DNA from: Methylobacterium hispanicum
GTDB lineage: Bacteria; Pseudomonadota; Alphaproteobacteria; Rhizobiales; Beijerinckiaceae
DNA: 64,000 nucleotides
Reading direction: 5' to 3'
Assembly (NCBI RefSeq): GCF_022179285.1
Contig: NZ_BPQO01000017.1
Coordinates: 1-64,000, forward strand
Position numbers and translations under genes: made by a program
The notes under the pieces: generated by a model
The model's input: only the letters and a program-made list of their open reading frames with translations
What the model was told of the DNA's origin: nothing
Databases searched by the model: none
In this document: positions 44,145 through 52,996 of the stretch, in pieces
Layout of the letters: the number at the start of each line of letters is the position of its first letter
How positions within the stretch are numbered: the first letter of the stretch is position 1

Positions 44145-44390
44145 ATGCCTCCCGTCATCCAGGCCGCGCCCGCGCAGACCGGCGCCCAACCTGCCGATCC
44201 CGCCCCGGCCGACGCCCGGTTCGTCGTCGGCCAGGACCCGGAGGGCCGCTGGGTCGCGTTCGAGGTCCACGGGCGCGCCGGCGGCCTGTTCCGGAGCCGG
44301 CGGGACGCGATCGATTACGCCGAGGACGAGACCGGACACCGGCCGGACGCCGTGCGCCTGTCCGGGGAGCGCGTCGCGCTGCGCCTGTGA
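44145..44390 (+). CDS. Small hypothetical protein (DUF2188-like)
   Basis: This 81-residue protein has a Pro/Ala-rich start. Then comes a short beta-helix domain, FVVGQDPEGRWVAFEVHGRA, then LFRSRRDAIDYAEDETGH. That resembles stand-alone DUF2188-type or similar small domains that turn a repeated 'xxGxWxV' strand into a helix. Function is unknown. It is divergent from the TAXI receptor gene and convergent with kdpE, ending 19 bases before it. Confidence 0.55.
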   Translation: MPPVIQAAPAQTGAQPADPAPADARFVVGQDPEGRWVAFEVHGRAGGLFRSRRDAIDYAEDETGHRPDAVRLSGERVALRL

Positions 44391-44409
44391 GAGCGCCCGC
44401 CCCGCGCCG

Positions 44410-45165
44410 TCACGCATCCGGTCCCGGGGCTCCTCCCGGGACCGGCGCGGCGCGGTCGGCCGGTCGTGCGTCTCGGCCCGGCTCGTCGTCGGGCGCCCGC
44501 AGGCGGTAGCCGACGCCGGTCTCGGTCAGGAGGATGCGCGGGCGCTCGGGGTCGACCTCCAGCTTCTGCCGGAGCTGGCGCATGTAGACGCGCAGGTATT
44601 GCGGCTCGGAGGAGGCCGAGACCGCCTGCATGAGCTGGGCGTGGGTCAGCACCTTGCCGGCGTGCAGCACGAGGACGCGCAGGAAGTCGTACTCGCGGGG
44701 GGTGAGCTTCACCACGTCGTCCCCGACCTTCACGATGCGCCGGACCAGATCGACGGAGAGGCCGTCGATCCGGAAGACCGGGCGCTCGCCCTGCACGGCG
44801 AGCTGGTGGCGGAGCGCCGCGCGCAGCCGCGCCAGGAGTTCGGCCATGCCGAAGGGCTTCGTCACGTAGTCGTCGGCGCCGAGATCGAGCGCCTCGACCT
44901 TGCCGCCCTCGTCGTCGCGGCTCGACAGCACCACGACGGGCAGGGCGGGGTGGCCCGCCCGGATGGCGCGCAGCAGGTCGTGCCCGCGCATGTCGGGCAG
45001 GCCGAGGTCGAGGATGACGAGGTCCGGGCTCTGCCGGGCGAGCAGGTCCAGGGCGGCGGCGGCGCTCGCCGCCTCCACGATGGCGTAGCCCTGGGTCGAG
45101 AGCCCGGTGCGCAGCAGCTTGCGGATCGGGGGCTCGTCGTCGATGACGAGGACGGTCGGGCTCAT
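44410..45165 (-). CDS. kdpE: Response regulator KdpE
   Basis: This is an OmpR-type regulator (251 residues) that activates the kdp operon under potassium limitation. The receiver domain has the acidic DDE pair near residue 10, the phospho-acceptor Asp in LVILDLGLPD and LGADDYVTKPFG with the conserved Lys. The C-terminal winged helix contains LTPREYDFLRVLVLHAG and a YIRVYMRQLRQKLE-like recognition helix. The ~25-residue Pro/Arg tail is extra. Its ATG overlaps the kdpD stop (ATGA). Confidence 0.95.
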   Translation of the reverse strand: MSPTVLVIDDEPPIRKLLRTGLSTQGYAIVEAASAAAALDLLARQSPDLVILDLGLPDMRGHDLLRAIRAGHPALPVVVLSSRDDEGGKVEALDLGADDYVTKPFGMAELLARLRAALRHQLAVQGERPVFRIDGLSVDLVRRIVKVGDDVVKLTPREYDFLRVLVLHAGKVLTHAQLMQAVSASSEPQYLRVYMRQLRQKLEVDPERPRILLTETGVGYRLRAPDDEPGRDARPADRAAPVPGGAPGPDA

Positions 45166-47879
45166 GCGGCGAGATCCCCTGGCACGGTCCGGGCCGGAAC
45201 CGGCAGCGTGACGGTGAAGACGGCGCCGGTCCGATCCGGCCGGTTGGCCGCGGTGACGGTGCCGCCCATCGCCTCGACGAAGCCGCGCGCGATGGCGAGA
45301 CCGAGGCCCGTGCCGGCCCGGACCCGGTCGCCCAGGCGCACCCGGTAGAACTTGTCGAACACCCGCTCGACGTCGCCCTCGGGCAGGCCGGGCCCCTCGT
45401 CCAGGACCTCGATGCGCACGCGGCGGCCCTCCATTCGGGCGCGGACCGTAACCATGGTTCCTTCGGGCGCGTACTTGGCGGCGTTGTCGAGCAGGTTGAC
45501 CAGCACCTGCTCGAACAGCACGGGGTCGAGCCGGAGCGTCGGCAGGTCCGGTGCGACCGCGACCGAGACCCGGTGCCCGGCGAGCACGGCCTCGACCCGG
45601 CGCAGGGCGGTGTCGACGGTCTCGGCCACGTCCTGCGCCGAGAGGTTCGGGGCGACGGCGCCCGCCTCCAGGCGGGTCATGTCGAGCAGGTTGACGATGA
45701 AGCGGTTGAGCCGCTCCGCCTCCGCGATGATGGTTGCCAGGAGATCCGCCTTCGCTTCCGGCGCGAGCGCCGCATCGAGGTCGCGCAGGGTGCTGGCGGA
45801 GCCGAGCACGGAGGCCAGCGGGGTGCGCAGGTCGTGGCTGATCGAGGTGAGCAGGGCCTGCCGGAGCCGGTCGGTCTCGGCAGCGCGCTCGGCCCGGTCG
45901 AGATCCTCCACGAGGCGCACGCGCTCGATGGCGAGCGCGCCCATGTCGGCCAGGGCATCGAGGAGGCGGCGGCCCTCCGGCGTCAGGATCGGCCCCGTGC
46001 CGTCCGCGTCGAGGCCGATGACCCCGATGGTGCCGCGCCCCGTGCGCATCGGCAGGAACAGGCGCCGCGCGCCCGGCAGGGTGTCGGCGGCGCGGCCCGC
46101 CGGGCGGTCGTTGTCGAAGGCCCATTGGGCGGCCGCGAGGTCGGCCTCGTCCAGCCTGTCCTCGGGCGGGTAGCCGGCCCGCACGGTGACGGCGGCGCCC
46201 TCGGGCAGCAGCAGGACGACCCGGACCCGCAGCATGGTGGCGACCTGCGCGGAGGTGGCCCAGAGCACGTCGTCGAGCGTCCCGCAGGCCGCGAGCTTGC
46301 GCGAGAAGCCGAAGAGCCGCTCCGTGGAGCGGGCGCGGGCCTGGGCGACCACCGCGACCGCGCGCGCCCGGGCGGCGAGGTTCGAGACCAGCACGGCGAC
46401 CAGCGTGAAGAGCAGAAAGGCCGCGATGTTGGTCGGGTCGGCGATGGTGAAGGTGTAGACCGGCGGCAGGAAGAAGAAGTTGTAGGACAGCGAGGCGGCC
46501 AGGACCGCGGTGAGCGAGGGGCCGAGCCCCCACCGGACCGCGACGGCCACCACGGCGGTGAGCAGCATGAGGTCGGCGTTCTCCACGCCCGTATAGGGCT
46601 GGAGCAGCACGGCGAGGCCGAGCCCGGCACCCGTCGCGGCGAGAGCCAGGGCATAGGCGCGCGTCTCGAAGGCCCGGCGCGGCGGCGCGGTCGCCACGGA
46701 CCGGCGCGGCGCCGCCTCCGGCGCGACGGCCTCTCCGGGAACGACATGGACGCTGATGTTGCCGCTGCGCCGCACGAGGTCGTGCACGACCGAGCCGTTG
46801 ACGAGTTCGAACAGCCAGGAACGCGTCGCCTTGCCCACCACGACATGGTTGACGTTGGCCGAGCGGGCATAGGCCAGGATGTCGTCGGCGATGCGCCGGC
46901 CGCCCGGCAGGGTCATGGCGTCCCCGCCGAGCCGGTCGGCGAGGCGCAGGACCTCGGCGATCCGGTCGCGCTGGCCCTCGCGCAGGGATGCGGCGCGCGG
47001 TCCCTCGATGGAGAGCGCCGTCCAGGGAGCGTGCAGCCGATCGGCCAGCCGCTTGGCGTAGCGCACGAGGCCGGCCGAGCGCGGGTCCTCGCTGACGCAG
47101 ACGAGGACCCGCTCGCCCGCCGCCCAGGGCCCCGGGATCGCGTTCGCCCGCATGTGCCCGAGGAGTTCGTCGTCCACCCGGTCCGCGGTGCGCCGGAGGG
47201 CGAGCTCGCGCAGGGCCGTGAGGTTGCCGCGCGAGAAGTAGTGCCCGAGCGCCCGCTCGGCGTCGGCGGGCAGGTAGACCTTGCCGGCCTTCAGGCGCTC
47301 GACGAGGTCGTCCGGGTTGAGATCGACCACCTCGATGTCGTCGGCCCGGTCGAGCACCCCGTCCGGCACCGTCTCGCGCACCCGGATGCGGGTGATCGCC
47401 GCCACCACGTCGTTGAGGCTCTCGACGTGCTGGATGTTGAGCGTGGTGAGGACGTCGATGCCGGCGTCGAGCAGTTCCTCGACGTCCTGGTAGCGCTTCG
47501 GGTGGCGAGAGCCCGGCGCGTTGGTGTGGGCGAGTTCGTCCACGAGCGCGAGTTGCGGCCGGCGGGCCAGCAGCGCGTCGAGGTCCATCTCCTGCAGGAC
47601 CGTGCCGTGATAGCGCACCGGCCGGCGGGCGACGACCTCGAAGCCGTCGAGCAGGGCCTCGGTCTCGGCCCGCCCGTGCGTTTCCACCACCCCGACGACC
47701 ACGTCCGTGCCGGCCTTCAGCCGGGCCCGGCCGACCGTCAGCATCTCGTAGGTCTTGCCGACGCCGGGGGCGGCGCCAAGGAAGACCTTGAGCCGTCCGC
47801 GCGTCCGCTCCTCCCGGCGGGCGGCTTCGAGCAGCGCGTCGGGCGAGGGGCGGTTGGGGTCGCGGCCGGTCTCGGGCAT
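45162..47879 (-). CDS. kdpD: Sensor histidine kinase KdpD
   Basis: This is a 905-residue membrane kinase. The N-terminal KdpD domain has a Walker A GAAPGVGKT at 35-43 and VDELAHTNAPGSRHPKRYQD. A USP-like domain and four clustered helices (~residues 400-500) follow. Then come a GAF-like region, the H-box SISHDLRTPLASVLGSA and the ATPase boxes (NLLDNAAKYAPEG, GTGLGLAIARGFVEAMGG). It senses potassium and ionic state and phosphorylates KdpE. Stop and start overlap kdpE. It begins 21 bases after kdpC. Confidence 0.97.
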   Translation of the reverse strand: MPETGRDPNRPSPDALLEAARREERTRGRLKVFLGAAPGVGKTYEMLTVGRARLKAGTDVVVGVVETHGRAETEALLDGFEVVARRPVRYHGTVLQEMDLDALLARRPQLALVDELAHTNAPGSRHPKRYQDVEELLDAGIDVLTTLNIQHVESLNDVVAAITRIRVRETVPDGVLDRADDIEVVDLNPDDLVERLKAGKVYLPADAERALGHYFSRGNLTALRELALRRTADRVDDELLGHMRANAIPGPWAAGERVLVCVSEDPRSAGLVRYAKRLADRLHAPWTALSIEGPRAASLREGQRDRIAEVLRLADRLGGDAMTLPGGRRIADDILAYARSANVNHVVVGKATRSWLFELVNGSVVHDLVRRSGNISVHVVPGEAVAPEAAPRRSVATAPPRRAFETRAYALALAATGAGLGLAVLLQPYTGVENADLMLLTAVVAVAVRWGLGPSLTAVLAASLSYNFFFLPPVYTFTIADPTNIAAFLLFTLVAVLVSNLAARARAVAVVAQARARSTERLFGFSRKLAACGTLDDVLWATSAQVATMLRVRVVLLLPEGAAVTVRAGYPPEDRLDEADLAAAQWAFDNDRPAGRAADTLPGARRLFLPMRTGRGTIGVIGLDADGTGPILTPEGRRLLDALADMGALAIERVRLVEDLDRAERAAETDRLRQALLTSISHDLRTPLASVLGSASTLRDLDAALAPEAKADLLATIIAEAERLNRFIVNLLDMTRLEAGAVAPNLSAQDVAETVDTALRRVEAVLAGHRVSVAVAPDLPTLRLDPVLFEQVLVNLLDNAAKYAPEGTMVTVRARMEGRRVRIEVLDEGPGLPEGDVERVFDKFYRVRLGDRVRAGTGLGLAIARGFVEAMGGTVTAANRPDRTGAVFTVTLPVPARTVPGDLAA

Positions 47880-47900
47880 GCGCGATCCTATCCCAGAGGG

Positions 47901-48560
47901 TCAGCGGCGGGCGAGATCGTCCAGGGCCAGATTGAGCGCCAGAACGTTGACGCGCGGCTCCCCGAGCAGACCCAGCGTGCGGCCCCGGACCTGCCCGGCG
48001 ACGAGCGCGCGGAGCCTGTCCTCCGGCAGGCCGCGGGCCCGGGCGACGCGCGGCACCTGGAAGAGGGCGGCGTCCGGCGTGACGTCGGGGTCGAGCCCCG
48101 AGCCGCTCGCGGTGACGAGATCGACCGGCACCGCTGCGTCCGGGTTCTCCGCCCTCAGCGCGTCGCGCTCGGCCCGCACGCGCTCGGCGAGCGCGGCGCT
48201 GGTCGGCCCGAGGTTCGAGCCCATCGAGTTCGCCGCGTTGTAGGGAGCCGCCACGGTCTTCGACGCATCGGCCGGGTCGGGCGCCGTCGTGGCCGAGGGC
48301 CGGCCATGGAAGTAGCCCGCGCCGGTGAAGCTCTGGCCGATCAGGCTCGATCCGACCACCTTCCCGTCCCGGGTGATCAGGCTGCCGGCGGCCTCGGCGG
48401 GAAAGATCGTCCCGGCGAGACCGGTGACGGCCAGCGGGTAGGCGAGGCCGGTGAGCGCCGTCAGGGCGACGAGCAGGATGAGGGCGGGACGGAGCGGATT
48501 CGACATCGGCAGGCGATTCGCCATGGGTTGCGGATCGGACATGGGTTGCGGGTTGGACAT
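47901..48560 (-). CDS. kdpC: Potassium-transporting ATPase subunit KdpC
   Basis: KdpC links and stabilises the KdpA-KdpB complex. The 219-residue protein has one N-terminal helix (ALILLVALTALTGLAYPLAV) and the periplasmic domain: GSSLIGQSFTGAGYFHGRPS, DLVTASGSGLDPDVTPDAA. It begins with four tandem 6-residue units (MSNPQP, MSDPQP, MANRLP, MSNPLR), each coded by 18 bases and each beginning with ATG. The first ATG at 48560 has GGGAG seven bases upstream and is chosen. The usual protein would begin at the fourth. Confidence 0.95.
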   Translation of the reverse strand: MSNPQPMSDPQPMANRLPMSNPLRPALILLVALTALTGLAYPLAVTGLAGTIFPAEAAGSLITRDGKVVGSSLIGQSFTGAGYFHGRPSATTAPDPADASKTVAAPYNAANSMGSNLGPTSAALAERVRAERDALRAENPDAAVPVDLVTASGSGLDPDVTPDAALFQVPRVARARGLPEDRLRALVAGQVRGRTLGLLGEPRVNVLALNLALDDLARR

Positions 48561-48584
48561 GGCAGGTCTCCCAGGACCGTTCGT

Positions 48585-50675
48585 TCAGGCGAGGTGGAGG
48601 GCGGTGACGGCGAGGTCGATGACCTTGATGGCCACGAAGGGCACGAGCACGCCGCCGAGGCCGTAGACGAGGAGGTTGCGGCGGAGCAGCGCGGCGGCGC
48701 CGACCGGCCGGTAGGTCACGCCCCTCAGGGCCAGCGGGATCAGCGCCACGATGACGAGGGCGTTGAAGATGATGGCCGAGAGGATCGCGCTCTGCGGCGA
48801 GGCGAGACCCATGACGTTGAGCGCCTGGAGCTGGGGATAGAGCGAGAGGAACATCGCCGGGATGATGGCGAAGTATTTCGCTACGTCGTTGGCGATGGAG
48901 AAGGTGGTGAGCGCCCCCCGGGTCATCAGCAACTGCTTGCCGATGCCGACGATCTCGATGAGCTTGGTCGGGTCGCTGTCGAGGTCCACCATGTTGCCGG
49001 CCTCGCGGGCCGCCACCGTGCCTGTGTTCATGGCCACGCCCACATCGGCCTGGGCGAGGGCCGGCGCGTCGTTGGTCCCGTCGCCGCACATGGCGACCAG
49101 CTTGCCCTCGGCCTGCTCGCGGCGGATCAGCGCCAGCTTGTCCTCCGGGGTCGCCTGGGCGAGGAAGTCGTCGACCCCGGCCTCGGCCGCGATCGCCGCC
49201 GCGGTCATTGGGTTGTCGCCGGTGATCATCACCGTGCGGATGCCCATGCGGCGCAGTTCCGCGAAGCGCTCCCGGATCCCGCCCTTCACGATGTCCTTGA
49301 GGTAGACCACCCCGAGGAGGCGGTCGTCCTTCGTCACGGCCAGGGGCGTGCCGCCGGCCCGGGCGATCTCTTCCGCGATGGCGCGGATCTCGATCATGGC
49401 CTCGGTCTCGACGGCCGGGCGGTAGGCGAGCGCCGCGCCGGAGCCGCGCGTCGCCGTCGGCTGCCCGGTAAGGGACGCGATGACGGCATCGACCGCGCCC
49501 TTGCGGATCGAGGCGCCGTCCAGATCGACCCCCGACATCCGCGATTGCGCGGTGAAGGGCACGAAGGCGGCGTTCAGGCCGGCCATGTCGCGGGCTCTGA
49601 TGCCGTAGCGCTCCTTGGCGAGCACCACGATGGAGCGGCCCTCCGGCGTCTCGTCGGCGAGCGAGGCGAGTTGCGCGGCGTCGGCGAGATCGTGCTCGGA
49701 GACCCCGCGGACAGGGCGGAACTCGGTGGCCTGGCGGTTGCCCAGCGTGATCGTGCCGGTCTTGTCGAGGAGCAGCGTATCGACGTCGCCCGCCGCCTCC
49801 ACGGCGCGGCCCGACATGGCGAGCACGTTGAAGCGCACCAGCCGGTCCATGCCGGCGATGCCGATGGCGGAGAGCAGCGCGCCGATGGTCGTCGGAATCA
49901 GCGTGACGAAGAGGGCCACCAGCACGGCGACCGGGATCGACCCGCCCGCATAGCTCGCGAAGCTCGGGATGGTCGCCACCGCGAGGACGAACACGATGGT
50001 GAGGCCGGCCAGCAGGATGTTCAGCGCGATCTCGTTCGGGGTCTTCTGGCGCGCCGCACCTTCGACCAGCGCGATCATGCGATCGACGAAGGTCGAGCCG
50101 GCCGCGGCCGTGATGCGGACCCTGATCTCGTCCGACAGCACCTGCGTGCCGCCGGTCACCGCCGAGCGGTCGCCCCCCGACTCGCGGATGACGGGGGCCG
50201 ACTCGCCGGTGATGGCGGCCTCGTTGACGGAGGCCACGCCCGCGACGACCTCGCCGTCGGACGGGATCAGGTCGCCGGCCTCCACCAGGACGACGTCGCC
50301 GACCTTGAGGCTCGTGCCCGGCACGGTCTCGTAGGCCCGGCCGGGCCCGGTGAGGCGCTTGGCCGTCATCTCCGTGCGGGTGCGCCGGAGGCTGTCGGCC
50401 TGGGCCTTGCCGCGGCCCTCGGCCAGCGCCTCGGCGAAGTTGGCGAACAGCAGGGTGAACCAGAGCCAGAGGACGATCTGGCCGGAAAAGAGCAGGTCGG
50501 ATCCGCCGGCGGCGAGGTCGCGCACGAAGAGCAGGGTGGTCAGCGCCGCCACGACCTCGACCACGAACATGACCGGGTTGCGGATCATGACGCGCGGGTC
50601 GAGCTTCCTGACGGAGCCGAAGAGGGCGGGCCCGACGAGGGCAGCGCCGAGGAGCGATGAGGTCTTGCGGGACAT
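48585..50675 (-). CDS. kdpB: Potassium-transporting ATPase ATP-binding subunit KdpB
   Basis: This is the P-type ATPase subunit of the Kdp pump (696 residues). Actuator-domain TGES is in NEAAITGESAPV, the phosphorylated aspartate is D304 in DKTGTIT, and the hinge GDGTNDAPALAQADVGVAMN is intact. Membrane helices lie at ~35-85, 220-265 and the C-terminus. I chose the ATG at 50675 (MSRKTSSLLG). A small 66-residue gene lies between it and kdpA. Confidence 0.97.
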   Translation of the reverse strand: MSRKTSSLLGAALVGPALFGSVRKLDPRVMIRNPVMFVVEVVAALTTLLFVRDLAAGGSDLLFSGQIVLWLWFTLLFANFAEALAEGRGKAQADSLRRTRTEMTAKRLTGPGRAYETVPGTSLKVGDVVLVEAGDLIPSDGEVVAGVASVNEAAITGESAPVIRESGGDRSAVTGGTQVLSDEIRVRITAAAGSTFVDRMIALVEGAARQKTPNEIALNILLAGLTIVFVLAVATIPSFASYAGGSIPVAVLVALFVTLIPTTIGALLSAIGIAGMDRLVRFNVLAMSGRAVEAAGDVDTLLLDKTGTITLGNRQATEFRPVRGVSEHDLADAAQLASLADETPEGRSIVVLAKERYGIRARDMAGLNAAFVPFTAQSRMSGVDLDGASIRKGAVDAVIASLTGQPTATRGSGAALAYRPAVETEAMIEIRAIAEEIARAGGTPLAVTKDDRLLGVVYLKDIVKGGIRERFAELRRMGIRTVMITGDNPMTAAAIAAEAGVDDFLAQATPEDKLALIRREQAEGKLVAMCGDGTNDAPALAQADVGVAMNTGTVAAREAGNMVDLDSDPTKLIEIVGIGKQLLMTRGALTTFSIANDVAKYFAIIPAMFLSLYPQLQALNVMGLASPQSAILSAIIFNALVIVALIPLALRGVTYRPVGAAALLRRNLLVYGLGGVLVPFVAIKVIDLAVTALHLA

Positions 50676-50735
50676 GGGTTCGCGTGTCCGAGGAAGGGTG
50701 GGCGGCCCGGCGCCCGGCACCGGGCCGCGGTCGGG

Positions 50736-50936
50736 TCAGGCGGCGCTCGCGCCGGCGGTCAGCGCGAGGGCCGCAAGCAGGGCGAGGCCGCCGAGGAGCA
50801 CGACACCGAGGAGCGCAAGCACGAGGTCCGAGGTGCGCAGGGGCTTGATCCCGGAACCGTGCGCGCGGTGCCGGGCCGTCCGGTGCGGCAGCAGGTGATG
50901 GCGCGGCAGGCGCCGGGAGGGGATGGCACGCGGCAT
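50736..50936 (-). CDS. 66-residue membrane protein between kdpA and kdpB
   Basis: The N-terminal half is basic and His/Arg-rich (PSRRLPRHHLLPHRTARHRA). The C-terminal half is one long hydrophobic helix (DLVLALLGVVLLGGLALLAA) ending in small residues. The GGGAGG ribosome site is formed by the last codons of kdpA and lies five bases before the ATG, so translation is likely coupled. It is not a known Kdp subunit. Position and topology suggest an accessory or assembly peptide for the KdpFABC pump; that is inference. Confidence 0.65.
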   Translation of the reverse strand: MPRAIPSRRLPRHHLLPHRTARHRAHGSGIKPLRTSDLVLALLGVVLLGGLALLAALALTAGASAA

Positions 50937-50937
50937 C

Positions 50938-52653
50938 TCAGCCTCCCGTCGCGAAGGTCTGGCCCGCCGCCCCGGCGAGGTGCTCGACCACGGGGCCGAG
51001 CGCCAGCGCGGGGAAGAAGGTCAGGCCGCCGATGATCAGCACCACGCCAACCAGCAGGCCGACGAAGAGGCCGCCATGAGTCGGGAAGGTGCCGGCCGAG
51101 GCCGGCAGCCGCTTCTTGGCCGCGAGCGAGCCCGCGACGGCGAGCACCGGGATCTTCACGAAGAACCGGCCGACCAGCATGCCGATGGCGAGCGTCGTGT
51201 TGTAGAACAGGGTGTTGGCGGTGATACCACCGAAGGCCGAGCCGTTGTTGGCCGCGGCCGAGGTGTAGGCGTAGAGGATCTCCGAGAAGCCGTGGGGCCC
51301 TGCATTGGCCGGACCCGCGAGGCCGGCGGGCACGACGGTCGCGAGCGCGGTGAAGCCCAGCATCATCAGCGGCAGGCAGAGGATGCCGAGCACCGCCATC
51401 TTCACCTCGCGTGCCTCGATCTTCTTGCCGAGATATTCGGGCGTGCGCCCGACCATCAGGCCGGCCACGAAGATCGCCACCACGACGAAGACCAGCATGC
51501 CGTAGAGGCCGGCACCCACGCCGCCGACGATGACCTCGCCGAGCTGCATGTTGAGGAGCGGCACGAGACCGCCGAGCGCCGTGAAGGAATCGTGCATCGC
51601 GTTGACCGCGCCGCAGGAGGCGGCCGTGGTGATCACCGCGAACAGCGCGGAGGCGGCGATGCCGAAGCGGACCTCCTTGCCCTCCATGTTGCCGCCCGCG
51701 AGGCCGAGATCGGCAAGGACTCCGTGGGCGCTCGCCTCCGCCCAGTAGGTCACGAGGACGCCGGCCGCGAAGAGCAGGCCCATCGCGGCCAGGATCGCCC
51801 AGCCCTGGCGCTCGTCGCCGACCATGCGGCCGAAGACGTTGGTGAGCGCGGCACCGATCGCGAAGATCGCGACCATCTGTAGGAGGTTCGAGAGCGCGGT
51901 CGGGTTCTCGAAGGGGTGGGCGGCGTTGGCGTTGAAGAAGCCGCCGCCATTGGTCCCGAGCATCTTGATGGCGACCTGGCTCGCCACGGGTCCGACCGCG
52001 ATGGTCTGCCGCGCGCCCTCGAGGGTCGTCGCCTCGACGGAGGGGGCGAGCGTCTGCGGCATGCCCTGCGACACGAGGACCAGCGCGATCAGGACGCAGA
52101 GCGGCAGCAGCACGTAGAGGGTGGCGCGGGTCGTATCGACCCAGAACGAGCCCAGCGTCCTCGACGAGGCGCGGGCGAACCCACGGATCACCGCCACCGC
52201 CACCGCCATGCCGGAGGCCGCCGAGACGAAGTTCTGGTGGGTCAGCCCGAGCATCTGGGCGAGGTACGAGAGCGTGGTCTCGCCGCCGTAGGACTGCCAG
52301 TTGGTGTTGGTGACGAAGCTTGTCGCGGTGTTGAAGGCGAGGTCCGGCGCCACCGCGGCCTGTTCGGTCGGATTGAGCGGCAGCGCCGCCTGCAGCCGCA
52401 GGATCGCGTAGAGCAGGACGAAGCCCGCGAGGTTGAACAGCACCATCGCGCCCGCGTAGCCGAGCCAGGTCTGCTCCTGCCGGGCATCGATGCCGGCGAG
52501 GCGGTAGAGCCCGCGCTCGAGCGGGCCGAGGACGGGCGAGAGGGGCGTGCGCCCGCCGTCGAAGACCCGGGTCATGTAGGCCCCGAGCGGGCGCACGAGC
52601 GCCAGCACGATCGCGCCGTAGAGCGCGATCTGCATCCAGCCGTTGAGTGTCAT
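50938..52653 (-). CDS. kdpA: Potassium-transporting ATPase potassium-binding subunit KdpA
   Basis: This is the channel-like, potassium-selecting subunit (571 residues, about ten helices). Signature regions are AVAPDLAFNTATSFVTNTNW, the second filter region KMLGTNGGGFFNANAAHPFE, SCGAVNAMHDSFTALGGLVP, and YTSAAANNGSAFGG. These are the four pore loops of the SKT superfamily. It starts MTLNGWMQIALYG, 23 bases after kdpF. The ribosome site is weak, consistent with coupling to kdpF. Confidence 0.97.
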   Translation of the reverse strand: MTLNGWMQIALYGAIVLALVRPLGAYMTRVFDGGRTPLSPVLGPLERGLYRLAGIDARQEQTWLGYAGAMVLFNLAGFVLLYAILRLQAALPLNPTEQAAVAPDLAFNTATSFVTNTNWQSYGGETTLSYLAQMLGLTHQNFVSAASGMAVAVAVIRGFARASSRTLGSFWVDTTRATLYVLLPLCVLIALVLVSQGMPQTLAPSVEATTLEGARQTIAVGPVASQVAIKMLGTNGGGFFNANAAHPFENPTALSNLLQMVAIFAIGAALTNVFGRMVGDERQGWAILAAMGLLFAAGVLVTYWAEASAHGVLADLGLAGGNMEGKEVRFGIAASALFAVITTAASCGAVNAMHDSFTALGGLVPLLNMQLGEVIVGGVGAGLYGMLVFVVVAIFVAGLMVGRTPEYLGKKIEAREVKMAVLGILCLPLMMLGFTALATVVPAGLAGPANAGPHGFSEILYAYTSAAANNGSAFGGITANTLFYNTTLAIGMLVGRFFVKIPVLAVAGSLAAKKRLPASAGTFPTHGGLFVGLLVGVVLIIGGLTFFPALALGPVVEHLAGAAGQTFATGG

Positions 52654-52676
52654 AGGGGTGGTCCGTGCTCGGCCGC

Positions 52677-52766
52677 TCAGAACCGCTCGGGGCGGACGAG
52701 GGCGTAGGTGAGGTAGACGAGGAGCCCGGCGGTCACGAGGGCGCCGAGAGCAAGGTCGAGGGTCAT
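52677..52766 (-). CDS. kdpF: KdpF small subunit
   Basis: This 29-residue peptide, MTLDLALGALVTAGLLVYLT then YALVRPERF, has the single helix and the conserved YALVRPE(R/K)F ending of KdpF. It stabilises the KdpABC complex in the membrane. It lies directly before kdpA, the standard order, and 12 bases after the preceding 27-residue gene. Confidence 0.93.
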   Translation of the reverse strand: MTLDLALGALVTAGLLVYLTYALVRPERF

Positions 52767-52778
52767 GGCGGCCTGCCT

Positions 52779-52862
52779 TCAGAGCCGTTCGCAGAGGACG
52801 GCGTAGCCGGCGGCGAGCGCGAAGACGGCGAGGCCTCCGGCGAGGAAGAGGATGTCGGGCAT
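52779..52862 (-). CDS. 27-residue membrane peptide at the head of the kdp operon
   Basis: The reading MPDILFLAGGLAVFALAAGY, ending AVLCERL, is one hydrophobic helix capped by a Cys-Glu-Arg-Leu end. I recall similar peptides before kdpF in other alphaproteobacteria, often unannotated or mislabelled. It shares the transcript with kdpF, whose ATG lies 12 bases after its stop. No strong ribosome site is seen. The fixed C-terminus suggests a conserved function with the pump, still unproven. Confidence 0.7.
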   Translation of the reverse strand: MPDILFLAGGLAVFALAAGYAVLCERL

Positions 52863-52943
52863 GGGTCGTCCGTGTCTGTCGGGCCGGCCGGCGGCGGGCA
52901 TGCCCGCGACCGGCCTCGGCCGACCCGGAATGTGGACGGGAAC

Positions 52944-52996
52944 CGCGTTAGGGTTCGAGCGGGGGCGGGCGGCGTTGTTGTAAGGATCGCGTTAGG
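52944..52996 (-). promoter_or_regulatory. Two copies of CCTAACGCG upstream of the kdp operon
   Basis: CCTAACGCG (reverse strand) occurs at 52944-52952 and 52988-52996, 44 bases apart. The nearer copy ends 82 bases before the first kdp start. A third copy (53493-53501) precedes the 46-residue gene and a fourth, on the + strand (44080-44088), lies near kdpE. This may be a KdpE operator. The region 52863-52991 otherwise shows no gene. Confidence 0.4.
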
